Shown here piece by piece: positions 32,082 to 45,044 of a DNA stretch of 64,000 nt. Both the position numbers and the translations under genes were made by a program. How positions within the stretch are numbered: the stretch's first letter is position 1; each line of letters begins with the position of its first letter. The stretch comes from Agaricus subrufescens (Eukaryota > Basidiomycota > Agaricomycetes > Agaricales > Agaricaceae), in the NCBI GenBank assembly GCA_029945375.1, contig CM057061.1, positions 1,302,001 through 1,366,000 on the forward strand, read 5' to 3'. The notes beneath the pieces were generated by a model. It made no database searches. It was not told the origin of the DNA and saw only the letters and a program-made list of their open reading frames with translations.

Positions 32082-35000
32082 ATGTCCTCCAGACGCCTCG
32101 TCGCCCTCCTCCGCGCCCGCGCCCCGCCGCCCCGCCCCCGCCCGCCCTGCCTCCCCCGCCTCGCGCCACGTGTGCCCGCCCGGTCCTATGCCGCCCCGCC
32201 GCCCCCGCCTCCGCCGCCACCCCGCGGCTTTCCGGGCCTCAGCTTCGCTCCGCAGGGCAAAGGGGATGCCCTCAAGGAACACGTCCGTCCGCTCCCTGCA
32301 CCTGTTCTTCCCTGCATCTGACCATCCCCGCAGAGCACAGATCTCACTGCTCTCGCCCGGGACGGCAAGCTCGATCCGACCATTGGCCGAGACGAAGGTG
32401 CGCGTGCTCTCCTCCCCTCGCGCAGGATCCCCCCATCTCACCGTTTTCTGTGTCACAGAAATCCGCCGCACGATCCAAAGCACGTGGTTCCTGTGTCCAT
32501 TCTCCGAGCTGCACGCTTACCACTCCCCCCAGTCCTCTCCCGGCGCACAAAGTCTAACCCTGTCCTCATCGGCCCCCCCGGTGTGGGCAAGACAGCCATC
32601 CTCGAGGGCCTCGCGAGTCGCATAGTCTCCAAAGAAGTCCCCGAGGTGCGCCCTTCCTTCCATTTCTTGTCGTCGCTGCTCACGCCGCCCAGTCTCTCCA
32701 ACACAAACGCGTGCTCTCGATCGACCTCGCTTCTATTCTCGCCGGCTCTGGCATCCGAGGCGCATTCGAGGAGAAATTCAAGGCCCTCTTACGCGATATC
32801 GAAGATCAAGTAGGCGTTCCCAAAATACCCTCCCAGCAGATCTGCTGATGCGCGTTTAGGCTGGTCAGATCATTTGTTTTATCGATGAAATCCGTGAGTT
32901 TTCCTCTGTGTCCCACTGGGGCTATATCCTGTTTTTTTACTCACGACGATCGTAGATACTCTCTTCCAACTGGGAAAGGCCGAAGGCAGTATCGATGCCG
33001 GCCAAATGATCAAGCCCGCATTGGCAAGGGGCCTCCAACTTGTCGGTGCCACTACTCGTATGCCTGTCCTTTGTCGCTGTATGCGCATATATTCATCCTT
33101 CTCCACCCCCGTATAGCCGACGAGTACCGCAAAAATATTGCCAAAGACGCTGCCCTTGAACGGCGCTTCCAGCCCGTCCAAATCACAGAACCTTCTGTCT
33201 CCTCAACAATCTCCATCCTCCGCGGCCTTAAACCTCGCTATGAAGTCCACCATGGTGTCGAGATCTCTGATTCTGCCCTAGTAACAGCTGCTGTTTATTC
33301 TGCTCGATATGTCTCGGATCGCTATCTGCCAGACAAGGCCATCGACCTTGTAGATGAAGCCGCATCTGCTCTCCGACTAGCGCAAGAATCTAAACCCGAC
33401 AATCTCGAAAATCTCGAAAGAAATGTAGTCGAAATACAAATCGAGCTGGAAAGTCTCAAAAAAGAAACGGACGTCTTTAGTGTCGAACGTCGACAAAAGC
33501 TGGAAGACGACCTGAGGAAAAAGAAACAAGACGTAGAGGAGCTGACCAAAGTATGGCAAGACGAGAGATCGAGGCTGGAAAAAGTCAAAGACTTGAAAAA
33601 GAAATTAGAGGAAGCGAAATATCAGTTAGAGGTCGCTCAGAGACAAGGCCAGTATGAACTGGCTTCCAGGCTGAGATATGCGACTATTCCTGAATTCGAA
33701 AGGCAACTGCCAAAAGAGGACCAGAAAGACTCCTTGGTCGAAGAGAGTGAAGGAGCTCTCTTACCAATGCTGCACGAGAGAGTCACTAGCTCGGATATAG
33801 CGCGCGTCGTCGCCAAAGCTACTGGTATTCCTGTAACTAATCTGCTGAAAGGAGAGAGAGACAAACTGGTTCATGTGCGTTTTTTTATCCTTTCTTTCGT
33901 TTTTACCGATCAAGGGGCAATACTGTTGTAGATGGAAGACGCATTAAAGAAGCGAGTCGTTGGCCAAGATCACGTTGTGACTGCTGTTAGTGATGCAGTC
34001 CGCATTTCTCGCGCCGGTTTGCAAGCTCCCAACCGACCTGTGGCATCTTTCCTCTTTATGGGTCCAACCGGTGTCGGCAAGGTGAGCCTCTTTATCAGAA
34101 AAAAATGATTAATTCATCTATTCATTCTTTCCCATCACCCAGACGGAGTTATGCAAAGCTTTGGCTGCATTTTTATTTAATGATGAACAACGTGGTTTGA
34201 TCACTATCAACATGTCCGAGGTGATGTGGCATTATATCCGGTTTTGTTAAAAAAAGCTCATTGACTTAAATCCATTAGTTTCATGACAGACATACCATCT
34301 CAAGGCTGATCGGTGCTGCACCAGGCTATGTTGGCTTTGAAGAAGGCGGTCAACTGACGGAAGCTGTGAGACGAAAACCATATGGTACGAAAATTATTAA
34401 TCAAATTTCATATTTCAAACTTGTCCTAACAACTTTTCGACCTGCAGCCGTCATCCTCCTTGACGAACTTGAAAAGGCACATAAAGATGTCTCAATGGTC
34501 CTCCTTCAACTCCTAGACGAAGGCACGTTAACCGACTCACAAGGCCGCAAAGTCGATTTCAAGAATACTATCATATGTCTGACTTCCAATATCGGCTCCG
34601 ACATCCTCTCACTCCCCAGCTCCACATCACCGTCTAACCCCGGAGAAATCACTGCAGAAGCCAAAGAACAAGTATTAGAACGAACTCAGGAGTATTTCCC
34701 TCCAGAACTGCTCAACCGTCTCGACACAATACAAATATTCAATAAGCTCTCTCAGGAGGCTATTCTGGATGTAGTTAATCTCCGCTTAAATGATGTTCAA
34801 GACCGACTGAAGTCGAAACGGATCAAGTTGGATGTTGGAAACGAGGCAAAGGCGCTGTTGGCAGAGAGGGGATATTCGGAAGTATATGGTGCTCGGGCGA
34901 TCGCGAGGATTGTTAGGACGGATGTTTTGTTCCCTTTGGCGCAAAAGTTGTTAAAGGGGACGATCAGGGATGGAGATGTAGTGAGGATTGGTGTTAGTGA

Positions 35001-35124
35001 TGGGTCGATTGAGATTAGGGACAATCATCCTCCTGAATCGGTTGTTGATGTAAGTGCGGCCGTGGAGGAGTTGGTTGAGGAGGAGGGTGAAGAGGGTGAA
35101 GAGGGTGAAGACGTTAAAGGATGA
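32082..35124 (+). CDS. HSP78: mitochondrial Hsp78/ClpB-type disaggregase
   Basis: AAA+ chaperone that dissolves protein aggregates in the mitochondrial matrix together with mtHsp70. Twelve exons (32082-32282, 32334-32397, 32459-32479, 32533-32645, 32693-32809, 32860-32893, 32956-33057, 33117-33874, 33932-34081, 34143-34220, 34279-34384, 34448-35124) join in frame to 806 residues. An Arg- and Pro-rich presequence leads directly to [20 protein letters not shown], without the ClpN domain, as in Hsp78. NBD1 has Walker [10 protein letters not shown] and Walker B ICFIDEI. A long coiled-coil M domain follows (about 33400-33720). NBD2 has GPTGVGKTE and [11 protein letters not shown], then the C-terminal D2-small domain. 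The tail is an acidic GEEGEEGED repeat. Oddities: exon 3 is only 21 nt, and the intron after it starts with GC, the only way to keep frame. GC content is high in the first exons. Confidence 0.94.
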
Positions 35125-35322
35125 GGCAATTACGGTTTGATCGACACTTCGGGCATTTCTTTCTCCCCCCTTTCTCCCCACTCATTGCATTACATATCAA
35201 TTTGTATTCATAACACCCATACTCCCAACTCCTTTCTTTTGTAATAAACACAGTCATCTACTAATAACGATATCTACAGTACGTACACTAAGTTGTAGCA
35301 TACAAACAGGTCGGTTTAATGT

Positions 35323-38300
35323 CTAAGATCCAGATCCGGAGGGCATAGGCATAACATGTTGTCCTTGAGGGATACTTTTCCGGTGACCCCGTCGTGGTCG
35401 ACTAGAAGACGACGACGACGTTGGTGGTGGTAGAGATGGAGAAGTAGCAGTATCTTCACTAGTACCGCTTTGAGTTTGATTATGACTTTTTCTACCCCCT
35501 GGGTGTCGTTTGGGTCCGCCCCTCCCGCCCGATTCAGTAGCACCTCTTTGTCGTTTATCACCCTCACTCTTTTTTCCACCACCTCTTCTCTTAGACTTTC
35601 CTCCACCTCCACCTCCACCGCTACCGCCGCTTGTTTGTTGTCCTCCTTGAAACGCCTCTAAAGCACTCATCTCCATCTTAACTCTAACCTCTTCTTCCCT
35701 CCACCACTTCAAAAACTCCTCTTCAGCCCTCCTCGCTTCCTCCTCCTCCTGTATATCCACCAACGACCGTTTACTATCTCTATGTTGCAAATTCCCGAAA
35801 TATTGTTGGTGTTCTTCCTCTTGTTGAATTTCCAAAAATGATTTCGCAGCAGTCGGTTTGGGCGGTGGAATGGAAGAAGGTTCAGGTGATGAGAGCATGA
35901 GTTGAGGTGTTGGTGGTGCCGGTGGTGGGGTATCAATTACAGGACGAGTGTACGCCCACGCTTTACTCGATCCGCTACATATAAATCATAAATGAATGAT
36001 ATACATTAAACTAAAAAAAGAAACACATACGAAACATTTCGTTGTCCGCTCTTCGAGCTACCCGCAGACATCCGCACGGGAGTGATAGTAGGACCCATCA
36101 CAGACCCTCCACCAGAAACATTCATTGAACTTGAGCCCTGTTTCGTCGGGGTAACATTAACCTGTGGCCTCACAGGTTCCTTTTGCTTTTGCGGAGTCAA
36201 AGGCGGGAAAGATGAAGGGGGAGATCCTGGGTATGATGATGTTCGACCACTTGCAGACGGTCTGGGCGGTGATGAGATGAGACTAGCTTTCATTGCCGTT
36301 TGTGAGGGTGGTGATTGTGGTACCAGTTGAGATTTCGATGATGTTCGAAGTGATTCTTTAGATTTGGCTGGCTTAATTTGGCTAGCAGCTGCCTCTGCCA
36401 TCACGGTTTTCATATCCACCCTATAGTCAAGCGTGAGTTTCAATTAACACCCATCAGAAAACCAAAGACACTTACTTTGGCGCAACGTAAACCTTCCACG
36501 CCGGTCCAGGTGTACCACCCAAACCCAGTTGCGGCGATTGTGAATCCATATCATCCATGACGAATATATCATCTCCGCTCGGCGGTCTCCTCAATGCCTT
36601 CTCCCCTCCTCTTCCTACAACTTTCTTATCCTTCCTAAAATCAGGTAAAGGCAAACCCTTCTTTTCCTTCCAAGGTTTGTTACTCCTCACGAAAGGTATC
36701 GGAATATCCAAATCCTCAACCCACATCCTCCATTTCTCCATTACCCCTTCCTCAAGTACACCTCCTCTAACGAACGGTGCTTTCTCCTTTTGCTTGTCTT
36801 GAGCATATTTGGCTAATTGGGTGAGGAGGTCCAGGGGAATATCGTCTAACATGCATGATTGAAGAAATAATTCCATGTTGGCCGTGATGAATGATTGTAC
36901 GCGATCGACGAGCTGCGTGGCGGAAAAATAGGTTGCCAAGGAGAGGACGTAAGATGCGTTGTGGAGTGACGTATAGGTTAGGATGACTTCCGAACAGAGG
37001 AGGACGAGGCGGTCCAATAGGAGCTCGTTCTAGCATACTTGATCAGAATATTGAATTCGAAGATCAGAGAGGGAACATACTGCAGCAGCCATAACTTCAA
37101 ACATGAATTCCACCAAGTCATCGACGCTACTAATGAACTCCAGCCTCTCGAACAACTCCTTATCACATCCACAACACATAAACTTCAACACAAATTCCAT
37201 CGCCCGCCATTTCAAATGCTTCAAGTGAATTCTTACAAACTCTCCTTCTTCAACGCCCTCGCTACTTTCCTTCTCCCATCGATTTACCGTCCAAACAGGT
37301 TCATCAAAGAAACTCTTGAACAAATCCGATCTCGACCGAAGGATTACCGAGTGCGTGGAGACTTCCCGATCCGCAAGTTCAAGTATAACATCCCCACGAA
37401 GTGCTTCGGAAAGAGCCTTTCCCTCCCCTCCCTCTCCATTATCGTTCTCATTATCCCTTTCCAGGTTAACATCAAACAGCCGCCTCATATCCCTCACCAA
37501 AGTCTGTCCAACATCAGACTTAACAGGCCTTTCCAAGGCCTTCGACATCTCAACTAAATCCAGCATCCCCCCGAGCGCCTGCAACTCAGTCTTGATCAGC
37601 CCCGGATCCAGTTTAATCTTTGACCCTTTAGCGTACGAAGTGATGATAGAATTTGATACCCGACGATCCCAAATGGCCACAAGATTGTCAGAATAGAGAT
37701 AGTGGAGTATAATAAGCATCGAAAGCGGGTGAACACCGGTGATAGAGATTTGAGTTATGTGATTGGATCCAGGGCCCGTCGGACTAGAATTATCAGGATG
37801 TCGTTGCAGAGGTGGAAGCATGCTGATCTTGATATTCCTCTGGTCATCTAGGACAGATGACGCCTTTTTCGTCTTGGCCAACAAGATCCTGCGCAGGATT
37901 TTCGATCGTGCGCCCAAAATTGCTCGGTGTACCGGGAATGCGATGTTGGAAGAATTTAGCACAACGAAAGAATCTGCGCCATCAGGTAAATGCATTTCTT
38001 CGAGACGACGTCCATCTCGTTTTCTTTGGTCTTCCCTCTTGATGACATCACACATCTCTCTGAGAAGACGGATGTCATTCAGAATCGCATCATCTTCATC
38101 TACCTTTTCAATTTCCTCATTATCCGAATCGAGTCCGTAACCAAGCGAAGAGACTGCAGTTTGCCTCTTGTCCAGGCCCTCATCCGACTCCATGGTGCGC
38201 ATATCCTGGGTAATGTCATCCTTGCCAAATTCTACCCAAGGACGGACACGCGTCAGGTCCTGTCCAACGAAGTTTCCCTTCACGTCAATATCCTTCATCT

Positions 38301-40383
38301 CGAACTCGACCCTCAAAGCACCAAAAGCACCACTCGCACTAGCACAAACTCTGGTAATACGTTGCAACCCAGGTATCTTGACAAACTTGAATGCCTTTTG
38401 ACTACTCGAAGAAGCGGAACCGCCAGCAGATGACAATTTCACGGCGCGAGTCCGAACGTAAACATGACCAGATTCAGTACAAACGATAATCGACCCATCT
38501 ACTCCCAAAGCGACATCCTTGACCGCACTGAACTTTTTACGTAGAGCCCAGACTCGTTGACATTTGAATGGCCCACCAGTGCGTGAAGATGCTTCGGAAT
38601 CATTGGCACTAGTGGAAACGTTAACGGAGGATGACGAAGTAGGTATGGAACTGGTGGTGTTGGTAGATGGGGTGAAGATATACACTTCTCCATGTGATGA
38701 TAGAGCCGCAAAAACATCACCACAACATGTGATCTTTTCCATACGAGAATCTTTGACGGCCTGTGGTGGGCGGTAGGGTCGAATTGGTGACGGAAAGGCG
38801 AGCGTCGGAAAACTATGAAAGTTATCAGAGACGCGGCAAGCTGAAGATGTAAAACTCACTTAATACGATGGTATCTGTCGTTGTAGAAACATTCTACTTG
38901 ATGGTTTTGCATAAGGCATGCCATTACGGTTTCCTTTTCAAAAAGGGTTAGTCATACCATCCAGCTTTCCTTGGGGTAGACTCACATTCATGACAATCGA
39001 GATGACCGGCACCGTTAAACGAGAAACTTTACGCGGAAGAGTCTGAACTGGTTGAGCCGCCTTATCATACCCTAGATTCAAGAATAGATTAGTGAAATCA
39101 GCAACAATACCGGTCTCACACACTGACCCAGTTGACCATTATTCGTCCCCCACGTATAAACACCATCATCCGTCCAACAGGCAGAGGCAACTTTGCTAGC
39201 GGCAACACCCTTGACAATTTCCTTCCTCAAAGGGCCCTGGACCTTCCTGGGTGAATATTGGATAGGTTCCTCGAGACGTCCGCTGGTTGGTAAGTCAACA
39301 AGATAGCCCAGTTGCGAGAAGCGATTGAGTCCCCAGCTGAGAACTTCGCCATCTTTAGTAAGAGCGAGAGTGTGATCTTGACCCAACGCGATCGAGATAA
39401 TAGTTTGCGAGAGTTGAGAAAGAGGTTTGAGAAGGTATTGTGTGTGAGAATTGGGACCGAGCCTACACAAATAAGATACAAATTATACTGATTGTTAAGA
39501 TAGTCCCACCTTCCGCCACTGCCAAATCCGCAAACGCGCAGGTTTCTCCCAGTTTCCGAGGTCACGACAGCTAAAAGCAGGACATCACTAACAGGCATAT
39601 GTTAGAAAAAAAGTGAGACGGACCGGTATGTAGCTTGGACATCACTACATGTTCAACCTGGACAGGCAAAAATCGATCCGATAAGCGTCGTCTCTCCAAA
39701 TCGAGCTCGTCATCTGGGCGAGGAAAGATAACTAGTTCAGGATATGCCCGATCATTACTGTCGCCGAGCCCAAGGGCGGCATTACTGGAACAAAAGAGCC
39801 AAGGTTAGCCGAGACACTCTAAATCCGGAGAAAGCGGTACACACACGTTCGTGCCCCAGGTGTACAAGTCAGCATAAGTGCCTGTTTCATCCGATGAGGG
39901 CTTGGTCCCGACGAGTGTCGAATTGTAGAGGTCGAACGCGGTGTATCCCTCATTATCTTTGAGGGAAATATCGATATCCGGGCGTTGCAGGAGAAGGCGG
40001 CTGCGTGACCAATGAGCGATGGCTATGACGTAGAGACTGGCATTTCCTACTTACGCCGCAGGAAGGTTGGCAGAGTACAGCGAACGATGGAGAGGAGTCC
40101 AATGGCTTTCAGTATCCGCGATATTGACGTTGATGGCGGGATGTTTGAGCAACGCCCGGAGGTAGTCCAGGTCTTGGATAGCAGTCGAAGCAAGGTGGAG
40201 AACAGCCCTTCCAAGCCAGTCTCTCTGGTTGACGTCTACAATTCCAAACGAACTTTGCTTTGAGCTCTTTCCGGCACTGGCACTGAGGATCGACGAAGAC
40301 TTGTCTGCAGCATTTGAGGTATCCAGCAGGCGTTGGAAGAGGAGGAGACTGCGTGTGTTGAAGGCGTCATGAAGCAAGCTCAT
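35323..40383 (-). CDS. ankyrin/RCC1/double-BTB protein, IBtk/Btb3 type
   Basis: A large multi-exon gene. The start MSLLHDAFNTRSLLLFQRLL leads into ankyrin repeats (DWLGRAVLHLASTAIQDLDY and HWTPLHRSLYSANLPAA, then LQRPDIDISLKDNEGYTAFD). RCC1 repeats follow (LYTWGTN, ALGQDHTLALTKDGEVLSWG, DDGVYTWGTNNGQLG). Two BTB domains lie in the large exon 37030-38859: DSFVVLNSSNIAFPVHRAIL and GDVILELADREVSTHSVILR. A BACK-like helical region comes next, then a long disordered Ser/Pro and Gly/Arg/Lys-rich tail ending at 35323. The order ankyrin, RCC1, BTB, BTB is that of human IBtk and S. pombe Btb3, which act as CUL3 adaptors. Not all exon borders were fixed; those at 39845-40000 and 40055-40383 are in frame. 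A nuclear or cytosolic Cul3 substrate-receptor role is inferred. Confidence 0.85.
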
Positions 40384-40872
40384 GCAGAGTTTGTGGCAGA
40401 AGCGCGACCAATATGAGGTTCAGTACAAACCTCGGGTGGTCGAGATTCTGGTCTTGAGAGTTGTTGGTGGGTTGAGGCAGAAGATGGGGAATGGGAGGCC
40501 GAGAGAAATTCAGATAAGTGTTCTGAGTCACCCATCAGCGCATCAGCGGAGATTTGATTGGCGGAATATATCAAATGAGTCTTGATTCGTGACTGACATT
40601 CAACGTTGGACCAATCCATTGCCCATGCCAGTTCTGGGCCAACGTGCCTTCCAGCTCACTGGTGCTACAGGTCCGCTACCAACTAGACAGATCTTACTAC
40701 TGTGTGTATAAATGATATATACCATATCGAGGCCTAGCTGGGACCTTGTGTTCGGCTGAGCTCGGGGTGAACTCGGGGAATGACCAAGAGCATAATCCCA
40801 ATAATCAATTAGCTGTGGACGTCGGAGAACCGGTTTGTTTACACGACCGCTATCTTACTCCGCAAGATATTC
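40384..40872. other. spacer between the IBtk-like gene and DUF6534 copy 5
   Basis: Upstream region of the IBtk-like gene and 3' flank of copy 5, both on the minus strand. An open frame at 40380-40619 may be leader sequence; no domain seen. Confidence 0.5.
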
Positions 40873-42157
40873 CTATTCTGGCATACCAGCCGCAGAGGTT
40901 TGGCCTCTGCTTCGTGATTCGGTACCACCCTCGAGCAACTGGGCTGAAACTTCTACAAACTCAAAAGATTCTGGTGCATTCCTTCCATTGACGATAGTCG
41001 CCCGGTTGTTGAGTAAGACTAGCATCGAGTTGCTATACACCTTGCTCATCATAACCCCCGGTAGCGCAAAATAAGTAAAAGAGATAACGGAGTTCCAGGT
41101 GATGAACAGGACAGTGTAAGTTATCATCGAGATAGCTAGAGAAGAAACAAAAGTTTTGGCTAAACAACCCAAGTACAGATAATAGACTCACTGGTGGCCA
41201 ATCCAGTCTCGATAACAATCTGTATAATCCTCGTGAGGTGAAAACGTGTCTTGCCCGTCATTACTCTTTTGCGGTGGCGGAGGAGCTTTTTAAATGCTTT
41301 TTAGAGGAAAGTCTCTCCAGCGGCTACATGATTCTACTGACCAAAGTAACCATGCAAATGGTGATAGTCAAGTCACAGACAATGTTTAAGGGACCCCACA
41401 TCTATATCCCCGGGTTAAAAACATATATGAGAGAAAAGCATATTACCTACTAATGTAAATCCAGTTCGGCATATTATGGACCGCGCTTCCGGAGGGTTAC
41501 TAAGAGTCTCAAGGATCGGGACAATTGCCCCTTCTCTTCTGAAGCAAATAAATCCTATTATACTATTAGCAAATTGACCTAATGTCATCTTTGGAGTTTT
41601 CATAACTAACAGGACTTATGTAGAGTATCAGTCGGCGACTCACAGATATGATCATTGTTGCCAGCCAGCGTTTCTTGGAGAGTAAGTATATCCTATATGC
41701 GTAAAGCGATTGAATGATGACTGCCACTAGATGAAATATTATCAGCCAAAGCTTTTCATCTATAAACCATTCCATACCAACACCGGTCAATAGTGTTATT
41801 GAAACCCGAAAATGATCAAAACTGAAAACACCCCAGCCCATTTTACGAAGAAAAAGTTCCTCTGCCAGCAAAAGGTTGACATCGAATAACACCAGCCCTG
41901 TTTGGGCCACCCCCGCGAGATAGACCCAAACGACGCTGATTTTCAGCAGTATCCTATCACCAGGGAATGAAGTGTAATAGACATCTTGAGAGGTGTCATT
42001 GAGGACAGACAAGAGATAACCTCTAGAGGAATACTTACAGACTTGGGCAGTCAGAATCCCAAAAAGAACCAAGTCGAAAACAAGGCCCAATAACTATGGT
42101 CGTATATAACCTAAAGTTCTCAAAAATACTTGAAAGACACACCACTGCTGGAGTCAT
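40873..42157 (-). CDS. DUF6534-type multi-span membrane protein, copy 5
   Basis: The clearest member of the family here. From ATG 42157 the first exon encodes MTPAV and joins, over a roughly 50 nt intron, to LLGLVFDLVLFGILTAQVYV. There follow GDRILLKISVVWVYLAGVAQ, DHFRVSITLLTG, VVIIQSLYAYRIYLLSKKRW, TLGQFANSIIGFICF, GPLNIVCDLTITICMVTL, a basic loop (LRHRKRVMTGKTR), IQIVIETGLAT, ITYTVLFITW and the signature FALPGVMMSKVYSNSMLVLL. The stop is at 40873. About seven spans with a short acidic C-terminal tail are predicted. It lies about 15 kb from the array of its relatives and on the opposite strand, with no F-box gene nearby. Upstream of the ATG, 42160-42305 is open but looks like leader. Confidence 0.8.
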
Positions 42158-44421
42158 GATGAGAGTTGGATGAGCTTAGTCTCTCCATCAGAAAGGCAAA
42201 AAAAGACTTCAGAGGGGACATAACGTACGTAGGTCTGTCATCTGAAAGAGAAGTAGTACCGTGGGGTGGATCACTGAGGGGGATGTGGGTTATATCTTGG
42301 GGCATTTATACATGACGCTCAGGTCACGCATCGCCGTATCTAAAAATGTGGATGTGGCCGACAGAGATGTAGATCTAAACAGTCGCTGGTATAATATGAT
42401 AGAATCTTTCAAAGGTGCCCGACACAGTGGACATGAAACAAATCTATTCCTCAATCTGATTCCCAGAGCCTCTGTGGTTGCAATTTATCACGCTGTGTAC
42501 CTCCGAACTTGAATAGCAGGTTCACTCACTGATGAGTTGTTTCTGATCCAAGGACAGTTTACTGCAGCAGTATCACAATTTGTAGTGGAGGCCATCAAGT
42601 ATTGAAGACTTCTGCAAGGACTCCATGATGATGGTGGAGTCGATTTTGTTGGTGACGGTGGCAACAATGTTAATGTTATGAGTTCTTTCAGGATGCCCTT
42701 GAAACACGTGTATTCAAGTTAGGTGGTGGCCAAGGGGTCGAAATGTCAAATTTCCTATCTACACTAGCACTTCTTTCTTATACATATGTCTGGCCTCTAT
42801 TTCTTCCTTCTCTTCCCTCACATCAAACCACAGATCTCTTCTGCCTACGGGCTCAATCGATATACTATCAAACGGCTGTGACAGCAGTTGCTAGCCTGAA
42901 AGCCACTGTCGATGCTAGCTCTCCTACGCATCAAGCCAGCGAAACCAAGGCAATATCACAGCACCTTGCGACGCCAGCTGATCCCAAGACGCGCAAAGTG
43001 CGATAGCTCGTTAGCATTAATTGACCCTGTTTTAACATTCACTCATTATCTTTGTTCGTTATCTTTTGTATAAATAAGCCAGCCAAATAGAACAATTGTA
43101 TAAACAGGTTATACCCATACTCTGAAATAATCCTCTTTTCTGATACAACCAACACAGTTACTGAGAGACTCGAGCGCCGGACGGCTATGACGAAATCACG
43201 CAGTTGCAGTGCCTGTGGGAAGCCATCCAAGGCTCCCAGCCAGTCTAGCCAAAACGGTAATTATTGAATGGCGGCTAAGCTCAGGCTAAGCTACAGCCTA
43301 AGTGACCTTTTGCCTGACCTACGACGTGGATCTTCCAAGGTTCGTGAGTGGGAACTGATATCGCCACTTGTACTACACACAATTTGCTCAAAAATACTGT
43401 AGGGTTGCTAAAGGGCCTTTACTTCAGGCTTGATTAGACTGCTTGTAAGGTTCCGTAACACTTTAATTCAACGTGATAGATGGTTGTTAAGGTCCGCGCT
43501 TTCGAAGTTGAACATTACAGCCTGGGATGACTGATCGGCTATGTCCGAATCGGCCGATCATCATCCCCTCACCATTGTTCCGAGCACCTGCGAGCACCCG
43601 CATTCATCTCCTCCCAACCAGCACTCATGAAGAACGCAGTACATCGAAATGGTTTCGAAACTTCAAGTCGACAAGGACTTACACGCGAGGTGTTATCGCG
43701 GGGGCGACCACTGCACTCAATTACAAACGGCAACTGTTCGCCAATGGACTCACCTCTCCGATGCTCGATAATAGCCTCGGACATGTATCCGACAGCTGGA
43801 GAATGGAAGAGTAATCCTTCCCTCTCTGAGGAAGAGGATGGGAAAATTTTTCATTCCTATTCATTTGGACACATGGGTACGGACTTCAATATTTCTTTCT
43901 CGTCGGTGGTGGCTTTGGCCACAATGCTAATACTCTCGTATGCGTTACACTTGTAGTAGGATAGGTATTGAATCATCACCGGGTTTTCTGCTCAACCCGC
44001 TATTCTACGCCTTTCTGCGCCCAACAAGCTCTCCACCTGTCCTTGACTATTTCTCTCAATCTCTGACTGCTGTCCTTGTCCCCCTTGCTGTGATCTCTGG
44101 TTAGCCTATCCCAGCTTCTGTGTCTGGTCTCTGGCCCTTGGAGCCTTGAGCTTGGGTCGTACTACAAAAAAGGAAGTCGAATCAAAAGTTTCCATGTACT
44201 GGTGCAGGTTTTGCGCTTGAAAAATATTCTCGACGAAATAGTATGGCGGCCAATGCTTTAGGGACTCGTACAATTAAAACAACAACAGAAGCCAATGTAT
44301 TTGTTTTCACTTTTATCATTTACATATCAGAGCACATTTCAATTCCGTACAGATATACAAACTCCAATTCAACCAATTGACGAAGTGTTACCGGTTATTG
44401 TTGCTTTAAGCATGATAGTGC
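42158..44421. other. spacer without a supported gene
   Basis: Open frames at 42743-43006 and 43627-43956 have no family content. A small repeated GGCTAAGCT unit lies near 43272-43295. From about 44200 to 44421 the sequence is the 3' flank of the hydrophobin gene and matches 60310-60534 closely, and a weaker match (GGGCCTTTACTT region) occurs at 43415 and 60078. Confidence 0.45.
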
Positions 44422-44868
44422 TCAAACATTGATGTTAATGGGAGTGCAGCCAACGACAAGAAGGCCTTGGAAGTTGTCGCCAGTGCAGCAAACCGTTTGA
44501 GAGGTGCTACTCATGGATTCGTTAGTTGTATACCTCATTAGATGAATCAAAGTACAAACCAGGAGTCGCCTCCTCCACCGATGACAGTGATGGGGTCGCA
44601 AGTGAGGCCAACGAGACCCGTGATAGAACTGATGTCGATGCCGAGAAGACCAGCAATGGCTTTGACAGAATCATTGCCCGCATCCTCGACGGAGTTGCCT
44701 GGAGACTCATTGAGAAGGCGTTCAATGGACGATATCAGTTGTCAACTTACAGCACTGGATGCTACCAGTGGTGCACTGGTCAGTGGGCGGGGGGTTGTGG
44801 CCGCGAGGGGTAGCGCTGGCGGCAGCGAACGCGACGAAGAACAAGAGAGTAGAGACGCGAGAGAACAT
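44422..44868 (-). CDS. class I hydrophobin, copy A
   Basis: A small secreted amphipathic protein that coats aerial hyphae and fruiting structures by self-assembly. Three exons (44751-44868, 44560-44698, 44422-44506) join in frame to 113 residues. [19 protein letters not shown] is the signal peptide. The eight cysteines follow the class I order: QC, QCC, LTC (before [12 protein letters not shown]), a fifth Cys made at the exon 2/3 junction, VCCTGDNF, and VVGCTPI. Intron 1 splits the CC pair and intron 2 splits the fifth Cys codon; the other three copies do the same. A TATA-like element and a conserved block lie upstream (see 44890-44953). Confidence 0.93.
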
Positions 44869-44889
44869 TGTAACTGAGAGTGAAGTGAG

Positions 44890-44953
44890 TGCTTTGGGGA
44901 TGCTTTGGGCTCCTTAGCTGAGGGGCCAGGTATGCATACATCGTCCTTTTATA
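44890..44953 (-). promoter_or_regulatory. hydrophobin A promoter: conserved block and TATA box
   Basis: The plus-strand block GCTTTGGGGATGCTTTGGGC continuing TCCTTAGCTG (44891-44920) occurs almost unchanged before copy B (61015-61044) and copy D (63779-63808). A TATAAAAGG (minus strand, 44945-44953) lies about 80 bp before the ATG, as in the other copies. Confidence 0.65.
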
Positions 44954-45044
44954 CGTCTTCATCTTTTTGTTTTCCTTGGTTTATCATCTCCAAAATTTGG
45001 CACAAGCCAGGATTATCGGTGGAAATCAGTTCCGACAAGCAAAG

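Noticed and set aside
37039..38433. Long plus-strand reading frames opposite the IBtk-like gene
   Set aside because: They are mirror frames of the BTB-containing exon; no domain and no splice support.
42743..43006. 87-codon frame starting MSNFLSTLALLSYTYVWPLF as a secreted protein
   Set aside because: The start resembles a signal sequence, but the rest is low in structure and lacks conserved residues, introns or neighbours of the same kind.
43627..43956. 109-codon plus-strand frame with a hydrophobic C-terminus
   Set aside because: No signal peptide, no domain, no splice context; composition resembles non-coding sequence.
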